A DNA stretch of 64,000 nt from Cyathus striatus (GCA_025738555.1 JAOVFP010000012.1:2604001-2668000); one strand, 5' to 3'. Counted from the stretch's first letter, positions 35,026 to 48,553 are shown. The notes: generated by a model not told the origin, from the letters alone. Numbers and translations: made by a program.

Positions 35026-36576
35026 TTCAGATTTCATGCTGCAAGCTGTTGCTTGGGGCGGAGATTAAAAAATGCATAGCCAAACAGCTTGTTTACCAGT
35101 TGTTTGCTTTGCCAGTGATTTATATCATTTGCATTCTAATCTGAATCTATTCAACTCCAACATTGTGTTTGCTATATCTTCCTCCATTGCAAATAATGTC
35201 ACCTGAGGCTTAGCGTGTACCAGAACCGTATGCCTCGCATTTTTGGCTTCTTCCTTAGGTGACCAAACATCCTGATGGACTGCCACCCCCTTCACATTAG
35301 CTTATGTAAGCAATTAAAATTGCGTGGGAAGTAAGTCGGAATGCAAGAACAGCGACAGGAAATCGTGAAATATACTGCTGTAAAAGTCAAAAAGGCATAA
35401 ATAAAATGTTATGCTATCCAGTACAAACCAAAAATTATAGAGAACACAGGTACAACAGCATAGCAGTGATATCGATGCTTAAACAAGGCTTATTAAGAGT
35501 AGTGCTGGGACTGAAATCCCTCCAAATTCCAACTTTCAGTAGCAAATCGTGCGAGCACATATCTAAAATTTACTATTCTTATAGATACATGTATTATATG
35601 CTAAATACAAGCTAAACATCTTGTTTCTCCTTTCTTCAGTCCCCTCCAGACTCCCATTGCGCCGTACCCCATGAACCAATCTAACAATTACAAATAATAT
35701 CATGTGATACTTGAGACCAATCAACAAACCCCAGTTTCCCAGGATCGCATTGTGCTCTTTCTCTTCCTCCACCACCATGCATCGCCAGCGTGCCGCTCTC
35801 CAACACTCCATCCCGACGACTCTCTTAAGCTAAGTGTTCATACTCGCATCTTCACCTTCTTCTCATTCAATGACAGACAGGGAATGAAAGCCTACCATGC
35901 GCACAGATACAACACTAAATGAAACCGTGCTCTCGAGTCTCATCTCAGCTCCCTTCTCATCCACATCAACACTAAGCAGCCCCCTGCTGTCTTCTCTTGT
36001 TTCCTCTAATCCCTCCTCTTCACTTTATCATTGTACAACCCACAAGCTGGCTGAAAACGGTGGTTTTGACGAGCACAGGCATGAGCATCCACAGTCAGAG
36101 TGTTGAAGTAACAGTAGTGGCATTGAGAGGGTGGTAGTTGGTACAGGGTTGTTTAAGGTGCTTGCGGCTGTAGGGGTCTTGATTGGTTGGCAGTGGGGAT
36201 GCTAGAATTATAGCAGGATCGATGTGCGGGTGGGTGTGGTAGGTTGAGGTCACATATGAGGTGGACAGTGGCGGAGGATCATAAACGGAAGGAAATAAGA
36301 GACAAATGGGAGTTGCGAGATATTATGGGTGGGTATATAGGTAGGATGTATTGTCAGTAGCCCATAATTATAGTGGTATGTATTTACATATACTTGTAAA
36401 TTTAATAGTATCTATGTATATTATGCACATGTATCCACCTCCTTGAAGAAAGCAAGTAGAAAGAAGTGTCTCGAAAATCTACAATTAATCCCACCTTCTA
36501 AGATATGTACTTCAGTTGATAACTTAAAAAGTTAAGATTGACGAGACAATGGACCCATCACATGGTGAGAGCGAGA
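35026..36576. other. No recognised gene between two elements
   Basis: Several short open frames lie at 35406-36106, including Ser/Pro-rich stretches, but none shows a known domain or convincing splicing. A polypyrimidine-rich zone at about 35750-36030 could be a promoter or leader. Confidence 0.3.
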
Positions 36577-36584
36577 GTCAGACT

Positions 36585-39222
36585 AGGACCCCTGATAATC
36601 CTGCCTTAGGTCGGATACTAATCCCCCTACAATCGCCAAAAATTTCTGAAATGTCAGATACAACTTGGCGGGTGTCCCCCTACAGTGTCAATTTTTTTAC
36701 CACAATGTCAAGTTTAGCGTCCCCCTATATTCGAGGCTTCGCTGGCAGGTCAGATATGTGTCCACCTGTTTCAACACAGCCACACCGACCTTTCATCACA
36801 TCAACAAGGGCCGAACACGCAAGCACAACCCTCTTCCGGTGCCTTATGCACTGTCTTCCATGCACATTGTCATTCCCTGCTACTCACTGCCTCAGCTATG
36901 TATCGACATAGGTCCTATTGGGTAGGCCTAACACCGCACAAACATGTCCGGACACATATTTTTTAAACCTTCACTGCCTTACTATTTGCTCTGCAGTCTT
37001 TAGTCTATCTCTTCTCTCCCATTTTTGTATATATAATAAATGTGTGCTCGCAATTGTAAAATTCAGTTCTTTTTCATTCACTGCCATATAAAGTGTTCAC
37101 ATTGCCATTTGCTGCTTCTCACTCTGCTGTGTTATTTTTATCTCATCTACTCAAAATTCTGACTATTCTATTCTGAACGGAAACAAATTTACTTTTTGAT
37201 GGCATTAACACACTCTCTGAATGAAGTACTTGTGGGGTGGGTTGGTACTGGAAAAAGCTTTCTAGTGCTTCCAGTGCAACATGTGTTCTGGCTTCGACTC
37301 TATCACCCATAGATCTAGCAAACATAACAGTTCCACAAGTTTAAAAGTCTTTCAAACACTGGTAATACAGCAAATGCGAAACTTGCAGCTGAAGCTAGTG
37401 CTGGAAAGAATCTTCAATGACAAAGACATGGATTTTCTTTATTGGTGCCCTCTGAACTACTTGCAACAGCTTGTGTTAGTCTTGTTGTGCCGTTGAGTAA
37501 TCAATCTTATGGTATAATTATTGCTAAAGATCAAGTATTGCTTGAAAAAGGTGCGCTCTTTATTATTAAAAGCAACAGCTGCACTAAGTAGTAATGTTGT
37601 TTTAAAGTTATCACAATATATGAGGAGGTGCTGGTAAAGGGGGAAAGCACAATTGGGTGTCATCATCAAATAACATCGGTGCGCTCTCTTACATCAGTAT
37701 GCAAGTTTGGAGGCAGATACAACCTGGCCATTGACATTTCCATGGTATTTTTGGTCCCTCAGCTCATCTTGGTTTGCCACAATTTGTTCACATACCAGCT
37801 GGAGCATTTCTATGTGAATTGTCAGCTTCATCGATAAAGCTGGTTCCTCATAATGACTCTATTGTCAAGATGCACACAAACACATTCAAAAATACTTTTG
37901 TGGGGATTTCAGAGCAAAAGTAACTTGCTTTGAGTGCTGTAAAGTGGCTCATGACACGCCAGAAACGCTCAAATGAAGATACAGTAGAGTAGAAACACTT
38001 TGGCTATTTTTAGAGGTCAAATACATAATCCCCCTGTAAACCCGAAAATTTGTAGCTTGGATACACTACTGTAGCTGACCACGTAAGTGGCCATTTCAAC
38101 TTGTGCAACTTCGTGAACTTTTTCAGGTTGCCTTACGCCTGAATTTTCTTTGCAGACCTATGTGCATACTATTCATTTAAATATCCTGAGCATTTTAGAT
38201 TTTTAAGTGAAGTATCTAGCTCGGAATGAATTTATTTGTTACGGAGACTCCAAATTACAGTTTACAGGGAAACCTGCCACGCGTGGGAACTTGGATGTCC
38301 CTTGATCGTACAATAAGCTAAGACTTCTTGGGCTGCTGACAAACCAAGATCAGCTGCATGTGCTTCACCTGGACTGATCTGCCGAGTTCTTGTCGTACTA
38401 ATAAGACGATATCTTGTTGATAGGGAACTTTCTGCACATAAAATTGCGAGAATATATTGTTCAGAACCTATTAAGTATGTTCCTGACTTCTGTTAAGCCC
38501 GATGTTTGCCCAATATTGCAGGCAGCTTACTGCATCTGACACCACTAAATTTGGCATAAAAATAAAGATGATCTTTTTATGCACCACAAAAAATCATATA
38601 AAATAAGCAAACTACATATTCCTAAAGTTATAATCCTGTATTGAAGTCTCCCAAAAATTCTAAGGAAAAGGACTTCTCTATGGCCTTTGAGCTCCATGCA
38701 AATATAGGCCTGCACAAGTGAGTAGATAACATGTATGTACCAATTGTGTTCCAAATCTACATATATTGTGGTCGTATCAGCAGTTTCTATGACCTAGGAT
38801 ATAAATATAGTCTATTTATGTACCAAACTGTGCTTTTATTTCAGGCTATCATGGTGTTAGAGTGGAGAGGTTAGCAAGATGATGCTTGGGACAGCGTGTG
38901 AAAGCTTAGCAAATTGAGGCCGCATTGACATTTTCACCACTTTTAGCTACCATATCTTTATAAACTGAGGCCATTCAGAGTTAATACTTCGTATATAGGT
39001 AGATACAGTCTACTTCTTTACATATCACTAAAAAACCGAGCTCGATTTGGTGCTGTGGTCACTCAAATCACTCGGTGGCCATTTACCATGGGTGGCCACT
39101 TACGTGGTCGGCTGCAGTATCCCCCTAAAATTCGGAAATTTTTGACGATTTTTCGTCCCCCTATTACAGCCGGAAAAAGGCGATTTAAGTATCTGACCTA
39201 AGGTGGGATTATCAGGGGTCCT
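36585..39222. mobile_element. 2.6-kb element with 8-bp target duplication, degenerate
   Basis: The ends read AGGACCCCTGATAATCC and, inverted, the same. The target duplication GTCAGACT is exact at 36577-36584 and 39223-39230. Subterminal zones carry several TCCCCCTA motifs (36622-36730 and 39119-39165). The 8-bp duplication fits hAT or a related superfamily. The interior has only short frames; a possible degenerate minus-strand frame at 37143-37325 (ARSMGDRVEARTHVALEALE) and a plus frame at 37628-37837 are unassigned. It lies just upstream of the kinesin locus. Confidence 0.8.
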
Positions 39223-39239
39223 GTCAGACTGAGACGTTG

Positions 39240-39464
39240 CTGAGCCGAAAGACTTGAGGGAGGCATACGGTTTAGGAACACCGTAGAGGCTGTACCTTCG
39301 AGAAATCAATCTCAAGATTCTCGCTCCTGGTGTGTACCGTGTTTGTCTTATGTCATTCGAACATCTAACGAACAAGCTTCTACAGTTCACACAGACAACA
39401 GCCCTCATTCTCTCTTACAGAGAACCATAAACAATCTAAAACGCCAACCTAGAAATCCTTAACG
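39240..39464 (+). promoter_or_regulatory. Kinesin upstream region
   Basis: About 225 nt lie between the transposon end and the first in-frame kinesin ATG (39465). The stretch is CA/CT-rich near the ATG, as common in fungal leaders. No defined box is recognised. Insertion of the element at 36585-39222 left only this short native upstream stretch. Confidence 0.3.
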
Positions 39465-42400
39465 ATGCCAGCGATCCCCAACACTCCACTAAACAACAGA
39501 ACCTCCAAAACCCTCCGGTGCTAGCAACCTCTCCAACCGCCTCTTCCGTGCCGGTAGCGGGAGCAGTCTCCTCAGCACCACTCACAAGAAGTACAAAGCC
39601 CCTCTATCCGTTGAATCGCGCAAGACCGTCAAATCCAACCTCTCCACGTCGAAAAGCCTCCCTCATGTACCTGGTACACACACGAAAGGCAGGAGCACGA
39701 GTCGACCTAGGACACCGGTGTCCCCAAGGAAAGGGACGGAGAGTCCTAGCTTGTTGCCTGCGACTAGCGAGATGGACATGAGTAATGTCGATCCGGAGCA
39801 GGTGCCATGGTGGATGATCAGACTGTTGAGGCTGGGGATATGTCGTTTGATGCTGAGGATATAGTTTCCGTTCGGTGCGTTTTCCCCCCTCCCTTACTTC
39901 CCTTGCTGACGATTAACGATGAGATGATAGTATGCGCCCTTCGAACAACCCTAGCGCATGGTCCCCAAGCATGAATGAAATATTCCTCTTGCCTGCGTAC
40001 CCTAAACCCACCACCCCGGCTCCTACATTCACATTCGACTCCATCCTCACTGGGTCAGAGAACAAGGCCATATACACCACCACCGCGCGTAAACACGTAC
40101 GCGCCGCAATGGAGGAGTCCAACGCAGTCGTCTTCGCATACGGACAAACCGCCTCAGGAAAGACGTCCACGCTGACAGGAGACGAAACCGAGCCAAGTAT
40201 CATACCCCGCGCTACGAGGGACATCTTCGCGTACATCCGCAGCACGCCAGAGAGGGAATACCTCCTTCACTGCTCGTACCTAGAAATCTACAACGAAACC
40301 ACCATCGATCTTCTTGCCTCCCCATCGTTGGCCTCAGCGAACCCGGTACAGATCCAAGGGTCAGGGAACGATATTACCCTCGTTCCATTCCGCGAGGAGG
40401 TTGTTACGAGTCTGGCCGGTGTGCATGGTGTTTTGAAGAGGGGGGATGGGAATAGGAGGACTGCGAGTACGGATTGGAATGAGAGGAGTAGTCGGAGTCG
40501 TAGTGTTTTTCGGGTTGTTATTGAGAGTCGGGAGAGGGGGGAGGAGAGACCTGTTACGCCTGTGCCGCCTAGTGGGAGGCATACGCCTGGGTTGGGTGAG
40601 AAGCAGACTCCCGGGCTTGGTGGGGCGAGGTTGCAGGCGAGAGGTGGGAGGAGTGTGAGGACGTCCGTTTTGGTTTGTCTTTCTGCTTTATGGTGTGGGT
40701 AGATGCTAATGAGGTTGTTGGTTGTTAGAGTGTGATTAATCTTGCTGGGTCGGAACAGGCTACGTCCGATAAGGAACGGATGAGGGAGGGGAAGTATATT
40801 AATACTAGGTTCGTTGTTGGTTTTGCGGTGCGTTGTAGGATGCTGACGTTGTGTAGTTTGTTAATGCTAGGAACTGTCATTGGGACTTGGTGGAGAATTC
40901 TGCTAAGGGGATAAGGGGAAGACGTATGTTCTGCCTTGCTAATTGTTGGTGTGTCTGTTGAGGATTGAATTCAGAGATCACGCACCTTATCGCAACTCGA
41001 AACTTACGCGTATTCTGCAACCTTCCTTGTCCGGTAACGCACGTATAAGTGTGGTCTGTACTATCTATATCAACCCCGATCCCTCTGCCGTCACCGAGAG
41101 CACGAGCACGCTGCTCTTCGCTAAGAGGGTCAAGGGGGTTCATGTGTGTTTTACTCATCTTCATTTGCTGGGGAAAAGTTTCTAACTTTGCTCCATGGCT
41201 TTGTGGAGGAGGATATTGGCTTGGGGTATCCTCTCGACAAAGAAATAATGCGAGTGGGAGGCACATCCGTCCATCCCTTCAGATCCAGTGAGCACGCATG
41301 AGAGAAAGTGGGGGGAATGCGAAGCTACTATTCTCAAGGTGTACGTACGACAGATATACGAATACGGAAATGAACGATGTAAGTATTAGTAATCGAAAAT
41401 GCGGACGCAGTGAGGTACGGAGATGAAAAACGAGTGAAACCGCATTTTACCATGCAGGCAGAATGCATGCTCTACAGCTTAATGCGCAGAAGAAAGAGAT
41501 CGTCGATACGGAAGCGCTCATTGAGCGGTATAGGAAGGAGATTGAAGATCTCAAGCGTAGGCTTGTGGAGCGTGAAGTTGATGCTCCTGTTCGTAATCGT
41601 CGGTTGTCGGCTCGTGAGGTACGTTCTTTTCTCTTTCCATATTACTACCTGTGCTGACGGAGGCATTGAAGCAAATTGATGAAACGAAGGCGATGGGCGA
41701 TCTCAACGCGCGCATTAAGCAGCTTACGAAGCTTATTTTGACGAGTCAAACTGTGGATGATGCTAAGAGTGACGATTCAAGGCCTGTTAGTCCTACTAAG
41801 GTCGACTTTGATGTCCCCGTACCAGGTTAGTTCTCCGTCTTGGTTTGTGTCGTGCATTTGCTTATTATGATAATGTTAGCTTCAACAAGAGCTCCTTGCC
41901 TCCCGCATGCAGATGAAGTCTCAAGTCAACCAGCTTCTGTCGCTTGAAGCTGCACTGATCGCTCGTCCGCCCCTTCCACCTACTGCCTCTGAGAGCAAGA
42001 AAGATAAGCTTATCGCTGAGCAGGGCAAGACGATCCGGGAGCTTGAGATCGTCGTTAGGGAGTATGAGGAGATCCTGAGTGAGTCGCTGCGGAAGGTCAA
42101 GGAGGATGTTGAGCGGGAGTGGAAGGAGAAGTTCGATGAGGAGGCCAGGAAGAGGGAGGAGAAGGAGCGGTGGGCGGAGGTTGTTAAGCAGTTGGAGAAG
42201 GAGAAGAAGGTTTATCTGTGTTGCTTCTGGCTGTTAGGCTGTGCTAATTGATTTGGATATAGGCGAGGAAGCAGCTCAAGGAGGAGCGTCGGGCGCTCGC
42301 TGCCTTCGTTAGCAAGTTCGATGCACTGGGACTGGGGCTTGGTGCTGTGCCTGTATCTAAGCTTCAGCCGCCGAAGCCAATCCCTGGAGGAGCGGCTATT

Positions 42401-42802
42401 GCTTTCTATGATAGACAACAAACGAGACAGCGTCTCTCGTTATCCTCGACGTCTATTTTTGGGTCCACCACAGCGAGCACGAGCAAAGTGCTGGAAGAGG
42501 AAGAACACGATATCACTCTTGCTTCCTCTCCCGTGCCTCCGATTACTTCTGTACCGATGCAAAGCTCCCCCGTACGGCTCGAGCTTTCGTCGTTTCCTGC
42601 TCAGCCTGGTCTGCTGGACCATGAGCCGGAATGGCTTGGTGGAGAGGCGAGCTTTGGCTCTATCTTAGAGGTGGAGAATGCTATTTTGCCCCCACCGCCT
42701 ATGTTGGGAGTTAAGAAGTTGGATATTGGGCCTGCGACTCCGCAGAGCCCAGTGAGGGAGGTGTTGGATGATAAGGAGAATATTGCTCCTGCTGCGTGGT
42801 GA
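39465..42802 (+). pseudogene. Kinesin-7 (CENP-E-like) motor, fullest copy, frame-broken
   Basis: This derives from a microtubule plus-end motor of the CENP-E/kinesin-7 type. Order of parts: Ser/Thr-rich head (LSTTHKKYKAPLSVESRK), motor beginning EDIVSVRMRPSNNPSAW across intron 39875-39930, P-loop AYGQTASGKTST, switch I NERSSRSRSVF, switch II NLAGSEQAT after intron 40667-40728, INTSLLMLGTVIGT across intron 40809-40856, PYRNSKLTRILQPSLSGNAR after intron 40924-40974, a coiled coil at 41478-42262, and a C-terminus ending DDKENIAPAAW. Frame breaks occur near 39515, 39808 and 40880-40920, where a base is missing and an AAGGGG-type repeat is added, giving an in-frame TAA. An extra 250 nt sits in the intron after KRVKGVH (41144-41477). 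The motifs are otherwise excellent, so decay is recent or partly sequence error. A functional copy is probably elsewhere. Confidence 0.8.
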
Positions 42803-43369
42803 TGAAGCACTGGGTGGGAATTTGGATACGTATTATTAGGGAACTGAACGTCCATCTCAAGTTTTGCTTTTTGTTGCTTTTTGATTTGCTGTCGGTTCTT
42901 TGTTCGGAATGCTTTGTATTTTTATTCATGTGGATCTGGGAAATCTACTTTCTATTGAGAATATATGTTACGGTTACAGTGGTTATTGGTATTGTTCACT
43001 AGGGAAAATTGAAGGAAAGTATATTTAATTTGTACGCAGTAGTTGATATTTACGACCTCATGTATAAGCATTAATGCATCACTACTCTCTGTCCCAGCAT
43101 ATTAAGTTTCAAGAGTCGCCAGGTAGGAGTTGTAGCTATCATCTTGATCAATTGCTGTCAGCGACTACCTGAGGATGCGAATTCCACCTCGCAGTTCTGC
43201 AGCGCTTAAGTCACTCGTTTCGCTCGTTATCTCTACTCTGTTCCAAGTTGTGTTCACTGAAAATCCCTCCAGAACTTCGTCTCAAAGATCTTTCTTTTAT
43301 TGCGACGTCAAAACCGAATCTGATATACGTTGTTTTCTACCTTACATCATTATTACATCATTACTGTCG
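42803..43369. other. Kinesin 3' flank and junction to block B
   Basis: The part at about 43030-43110 matches 12765-12850 in block A (GATATTTA...CATCACTACTCTCTGT), so the native 3' flank was included in the copied segment. From about 43180 onward the sequence leads into the inverted kinesin fragment of block B. No separate gene is supported. Confidence 0.5.
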
Positions 43370-43570
43370 GACGGACCTGCCAAGCACTACAATCCCGACT
43401 ACTTTCGTTACAATCCCTATTCGTAGTTCGTCTACTCCCTCCTCCCTTTTCAAAACACCACGTACTCCAGAAAGACTCGTGAAACTTCCTCGCGGAAGGG
43501 GATTAGGGTATCATTCCCTGTCACATGGATTTATACGAGATTCGCAGAGGCATCCCCTTCATTGATCAGC
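43370..43570 (-). pseudogene. Kinesin motor fragment, copy B
   Basis: On the minus strand this matches the motor region of the kinesin at about 40350-40520 (GACAGGGAATGATACCCTAA, then CCGCGAGGAAGTTTCACGAG, then GTGTTTTGAAAAGGG). It starts at the same relative point as copies A and C but is truncated after about 200 nt. It faces the larger kinesin copy tail to tail, only about 600 nt from its stop. It marks the outer end of the inverted block B. Confidence 0.65.
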
Positions 43571-43599
43571 ACGAGCGCCATGGTGACGCTATATGCGTC

Positions 43600-45230
43600 T
43601 AAGGTAGGGGGGATTGTAGCGGGATGATGGCAGTTAGTGCATGATGACTGGTCTGTCTGGTAACGAGACTAATATGCACGTCATTCGTGAAATCCTGCAA
43701 GACTGCGTTTCGTACCGCCAATACTTCAACAAGACAACAATGTAGGTAATACATCATCCGGGTTTGGTTCCCCAGCGCTAGCCCCATAGCAATCAGTGGA
43801 TGCGAACCCTGTCCACTTCGTGGTCATTGGAGCGTTGGAGTGTTCAATGAGGATTTGAGACGGCATTAACAAAGGTCTGGACTGTAGAACGCTCTACGTG
43901 GAAACGGAGACTATAGGTGTCAGAAGCGGGATACCGGGTACGAATGTGGTGAACATAGCTTGTTGCTCCGCTCCGTACGAGTTCTTCATGGTGGGGGTCG
44001 CAAGGTGGTTGACGATGATGTTAGCTACGACGAACGGTTGATGATAGTGAAGAGCTCTAGTTGAATATCTGTGAGCGTGCCGATAATGCCGCCACCATAG
44101 GCTATGCGCAGAAAAAAATTGAAAAGTATGATACAAGCCCTCTCTGACGTCCAAGGTCGAGCTCAGGACGACTCTACATCATCTTGTTCTACAAGAGATC
44201 TGACACTTTTATCACACGCAAGGATACATCCCTCGTCATGAGTCTGTCCTCCGGTACAGGGGTTGGCGGGTGGGGGGACATCGAGGTCGCAAAATAGTTA
44301 CGTTGACGTGGGCTACGAGTGGTTGTTAGCGAGGTTGAATACGTGTAGGCGCAACGTCAACGCTGTCACCATGAGCTAAGTGCAGAAAGAATCGTACAAG
44401 CGCACGTCTGTCGTCCAAGACGTCTTCTTCGACTCTCGAGTCTCAATTGCTATTGCCTTCACTCCAACTGCAACAAGAGATCCGCCACCGCCACACGCAC
44501 GCATAACTATATCCTCATCAAAATGAGTCTGTCTCAAGAAGTCCTGCGTCCAATCAGAAAGTTTCGTCGAGGCACCTGGAACAGAGATCACGTCGAAGAG
44601 GTGATTGGAGAAGTTCAAAGTAACAAAACAGTCATTACGAGATACTATGTGTGTCGGACGAACATAGTGCATGCTTCAGCATCGACGATGGGGTGGTATG
44701 TAGAGTCCATGCTGGGCGGTTATAATATTCTGCGTAGCAGGTTCGGAAGAGGGGTTGTAATGCGCAAGGTAGAGCTAGAGATGGTGCAGCTTGAGATGCA
44801 AGCGAGTGTGTACTATGTGGTGAGTGTAAGCATAAGTAGGGCGTACAGAAAAAGAGGCGAAGGAAACATACCTGTTGCGTTCAAGGTAACGTAACCCCAG
44901 CACACCCAGCGGAGTGAGTTTTACAATCGCCGATGTGAGTGCGTAAGAACGTTATCCTGTGATAAGACGAAGAGTTAGTGAGCACAGCGTTTATACATAG
45001 TGAGACAGTGAAAGTGAAAATGGAAAGATGTTCAATGACTATATATCAACAGTGAAGAAGAAACGAAAGCAGAGAGGAGAAAGCACCTACTTTAGTTGTA
45101 CCTGATAGCACTTTCTCCTCCTTCTCTACTCCCTCACAAACATGGATACTGCAACCTCGTTGTCCGTAACTTGCGAAGAGGACTGAACGACGTGCACGTG
45201 TGTGAGCACCTCGACTCAACTCAACTCGAT
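43600..45230 (-). pseudogene. Linker plus second X unit of block B (X2)
   Basis: Inverted match to block A: 43600-43800 corresponds to 10880-11000, 43800-44160 to about 10200-10440, and 44370-45170 to the X 5' part. X exon 2 is recognisable by TTGAACGCAACAG followed by GTATG near 44870, and the first-exon region lies near 45090. Many frames are broken. Together with the next feature it shows that block B carries X in tandem, whereas A and C show one copy. Confidence 0.5.
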
Positions 45231-46536
45231 TCCACGTCCTCTTAGGCCACTCTCTCAGTAGGGCCTACGTCACATCCTCACGCATGTGTTCAAGTACAAT
45301 GCACTTTGCGCGCCAGAGGTAAAGTCTACTCATACGGTGCTTTCAAGATCTGAGTAGCATCATCGTCGAGCGTTGCGGATGTACGAGCAGTATGGGTGTT
45401 CTCTGTGGGAGGAGTCAGGACAGAGCTGCCCGTGCACATCGACAACGATGTGTTTCTTCACTATGATCCTACTCGCAATACCAACCACGGTCCGTTCAGT
45501 CCTCTTCGTGGTCAGTGCAGCGTTGGAGTGATGAGCGGGGACAGCATTGGCATAGGTCTGGACTGCAGAACGCTCTACTACGTGAAATCGTAAGGTATGA
45601 ACGGAGGAGGTACGGGGGTTGGGGTTGGAGGGGGACACAGGACACAAGTGTGGCGGAAAGGGAGACGATATAGGAGTCGGAAGGGATACTGGGTGTGAGT
45701 GCAATGAAAATAGCCTGCTGCTCCGTATAAACCCTTCGTGGTGGGGGTTGCAAGGTAGTTGATAACGGTATTCGAGAGCTTCAGTGGATGGCAGAACAGT
45801 AGTACGAGCGCACGTCTGTCGTCCAAGAAGGATCCCAGGAGCACTCTACATCGTCGTCTTCTGAAAAAGGTCCGAGACTTTCACCATACGCAAGACTACA
45901 TCCTTCGTCATGACAAGTCTGTCCTTCGGTAAGGGAGGGGGCTGATACCTGTGCCGTGAAAATAGCCTTATGCTCCGTACGAGTTCTTTATGGTAGGTGT
46001 CGCATGGTGGTTAACGCTGATGTTGGGTACGGCAGGTGGTTGATAACGTTGAAGAGCTCCAGTTGATTACGTGTAGGTGCGATGTTAACGTCGTCACTAT
46101 GGGCTATATGCAGAGAGAATGGATCAAGCGCCCGTCTGTCGTACAAGACGTCTCCTTTGACTCTCGCGCCCCAATACTCCATTTACTCCAACTATAACAA
46201 AAGATCCGATACCTCCACCGCACGCACGCACGACTATATCATGCTTCGTCATAACGAGTCTGTCCTCCCTCAACAAGTCATCCACCCTCAGTTCTCATTT
46301 AGGCCTAGGAAGCAGAGACAGCGCCGCAGAGGCGATTGGTAAATCCCCGAGTAACGAGATAGCCGTTACTAACGAGGTGCGTGTTGAACGAAAAAGGTGC
46401 ATGTTTCAGCATCAACCATGGTGTGGTATGTGGAAGAGAACCGGGTATTCTTTACTGGGCAGTTATGATGCTCGGAACGGTTGTTTGGAAGACGAGTCCC
46501 AATGCGTACAGTAGAACTAGAGATGGCGCTGGTTGT

Positions 46537-48553
46537 AAGTCCCCTTGCTCTCCCCCACCTGGGACATCACGTGACATCCGGCACAGGCAATATACCCGGG
46601 CGACCTCTCGTCTCGAGTATCATGTATGTGCTTGGCTTTGCAGTGGCAAGTAACGGCAAAGTACAAACCTCTATGATAGGAACAATATCATCGACTACAG
46701 TAGTAATGAGGCATTCATGTATTAGGGACAAGTAGGTACTAAATATACGCTCTGAGGTAATACCGTAATATAACGATACACTAGCTCAGTACATTAAAAT
46801 AGTTTTATTCGACCTCTCCAATGCCAATCCTATGTTGCCAGGGTTCTAGTTCCTACCCTCCCATTCATCCTTTTTTCCTTATTCAAACATGCCTCTGCTA
46901 GTGCAAAGAGAGATGCCCCTTTATTCTGTACAGTTTGCAGTGCTCGTTGGTCTTGAAATTGAATTAAATACCATAAGAAGTCTTATCATCTAATTCTTTC
47001 ATGCGTATATGCTTTTCTGGCACTAACACGTCAGAATTTCTGCGCCGTTTTTCGCCAGTAATAACAGGAGGATCCTGTGTAACATTTTTATCCTTTATCT
47101 CTGCGCACTGACTTCTTTTTTGGCCCTCGCATGTTCACAGCAAGCATCACAATACTTGAAAGCCAGATTGGCTGGTTGTTTACATGAAAAAGATAAGTTG
47201 TATTCTCTCCCATTCCACTCATTCAAATGGGACTTCCTATTCCAACACTCGCTAATGTCGTCTCCTATGCCGCCTCTTCCCGTCATATGTGTATAGTAGT
47301 CTTATGTGAGGCGTGGAAGTGTGATGGCTCTGGCCAGTGCACTTTGGATCTCTTGGCGCTTATACCCTTATCCAAAACAAAAACTCACAGGGCTGGGATC
47401 GAACTCACAGCCTTAAGTAACATAGTAACAACAATTACGTATCGCATTCCACTACACTACACGGTCTTGTGTCGATTGTTATATCTCGATTGGATCTTCA
47501 CACGTGCACGTGACCTCCCACAAGCTAGTCCGCAGAGCTGAATGCACGTTTACCTCTGGTTCAGGCGTCTACCCGTGAGCCAGGCGTGGGAAATGCGCGC
47601 TTCCGCAACAAATTCAGCGCCAGTTCAGCGCCTTCAGCGTTGTTTCTACCATTCTTGGGGTATTTCTAATTGCAAGTACTTTATAACATAATTTATTCCT
47701 TAAATAAAAACTTCTATTCATTTTTAATATAAATTACGCATTATTGAATATTGAACACAGCAAGTACTAATGTAAATCAATTATGGAACATGCCTATAGT
47801 ATATAAGTAGATGACGAGAGAGACAAATTAAGTAAAATAGGAAGTAAGTACCCTGTCATCAAGCGGTTTTTAAATAGAGTACTAACGGAGGAGACAATGG
47901 TAACAATTGTTTAATACTACTGCGCGTTCAAGATGTGAATATTTAATTATTTCTTAAACCACAATTTAGAATGGCTGTAGCAATATTTCACTTTGATTAA
48001 ATTGTCGTAGTGCTGACAAGCTTATTCTGAGCTCAGTATGATAGTCCTTGTTAATATATTGTATTATTATTCACTACTATTCTAAAATAAGTACATACAC
48101 TACCAGGTTATTTCGATAATATTTCACGTAAATATACTATATATTCTTGTCAGTTTGCAATAATAGTATGAGCTAATAATTAGTACTAATAAACTATGAG
48201 GCAATGTACTTATTTTTTCTTATAGTCAACCACATTTGTAGCCTGCTATACAGGAGAGCGGTCATTATCTATTAACGTTAATTAACACTAGAGACATAAG
48301 GCGAGTGCTGGCTCAGTTATCATTGGCATGCTTCTGAGCCGGCGTGGCGCGACCTTGAGCCGGAACAATTCGCTTCCGCATATGGTACAGATCCACTATC
48401 GAGATATAACAGGGGACTACAGACTCACACTACAGTGCCGTGTAAGATGTTGAGTAAAACCCCTTTATGTTTATCTGCGCGAAACGGCGCGGGAATATAT
48501 GCCTACATATGGAATATCACGTGATGTCCCAGGTGGGGGAGACGAACGACAGT
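46537..48553. mobile_element. 2.0-kb insertion with 20-bp target duplication
   Basis: An exact 20-bp direct repeat CTAGAGATGGCGCTGGTTGT lies at 46517-46536 and 48554-48573. Copy C has the corresponding site once and uninterrupted (near 62640, minus strand), so this is a target duplication. Both ends carry an inverted CCCCCACCTGGGACATCACG about 14 nt (left) and 10 nt (right) in from the border. The interior has a tRNA-like segment near 47380-47475 but no long frame. Long duplications are usual for retroposons, while inverted ends are usual for DNA transposons, so the class is unclear. Confidence 0.7.
47383..47478 (-). other. tRNA-like segment with pol III A and B boxes (SINE-like)
   Basis: The minus strand reads GTGTAGTGGAATGCG (A-box-like) and, about 45 nt later, GAGTTCGATCCC (good B box), followed by AGCCCTG. 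A convincing acceptor stem and anticodon loop cannot be drawn, so this is not called as a working tRNA. It resembles the head of a tRNA-derived SINE. Confidence 0.4.

Noticed and set aside
39932..40702. Kinesin motor frame ending LVCLSALWCG as a complete short protein
   Set aside because: The last residues read into an intron; the acceptor at 40728 continues into the conserved NLAGSE region.
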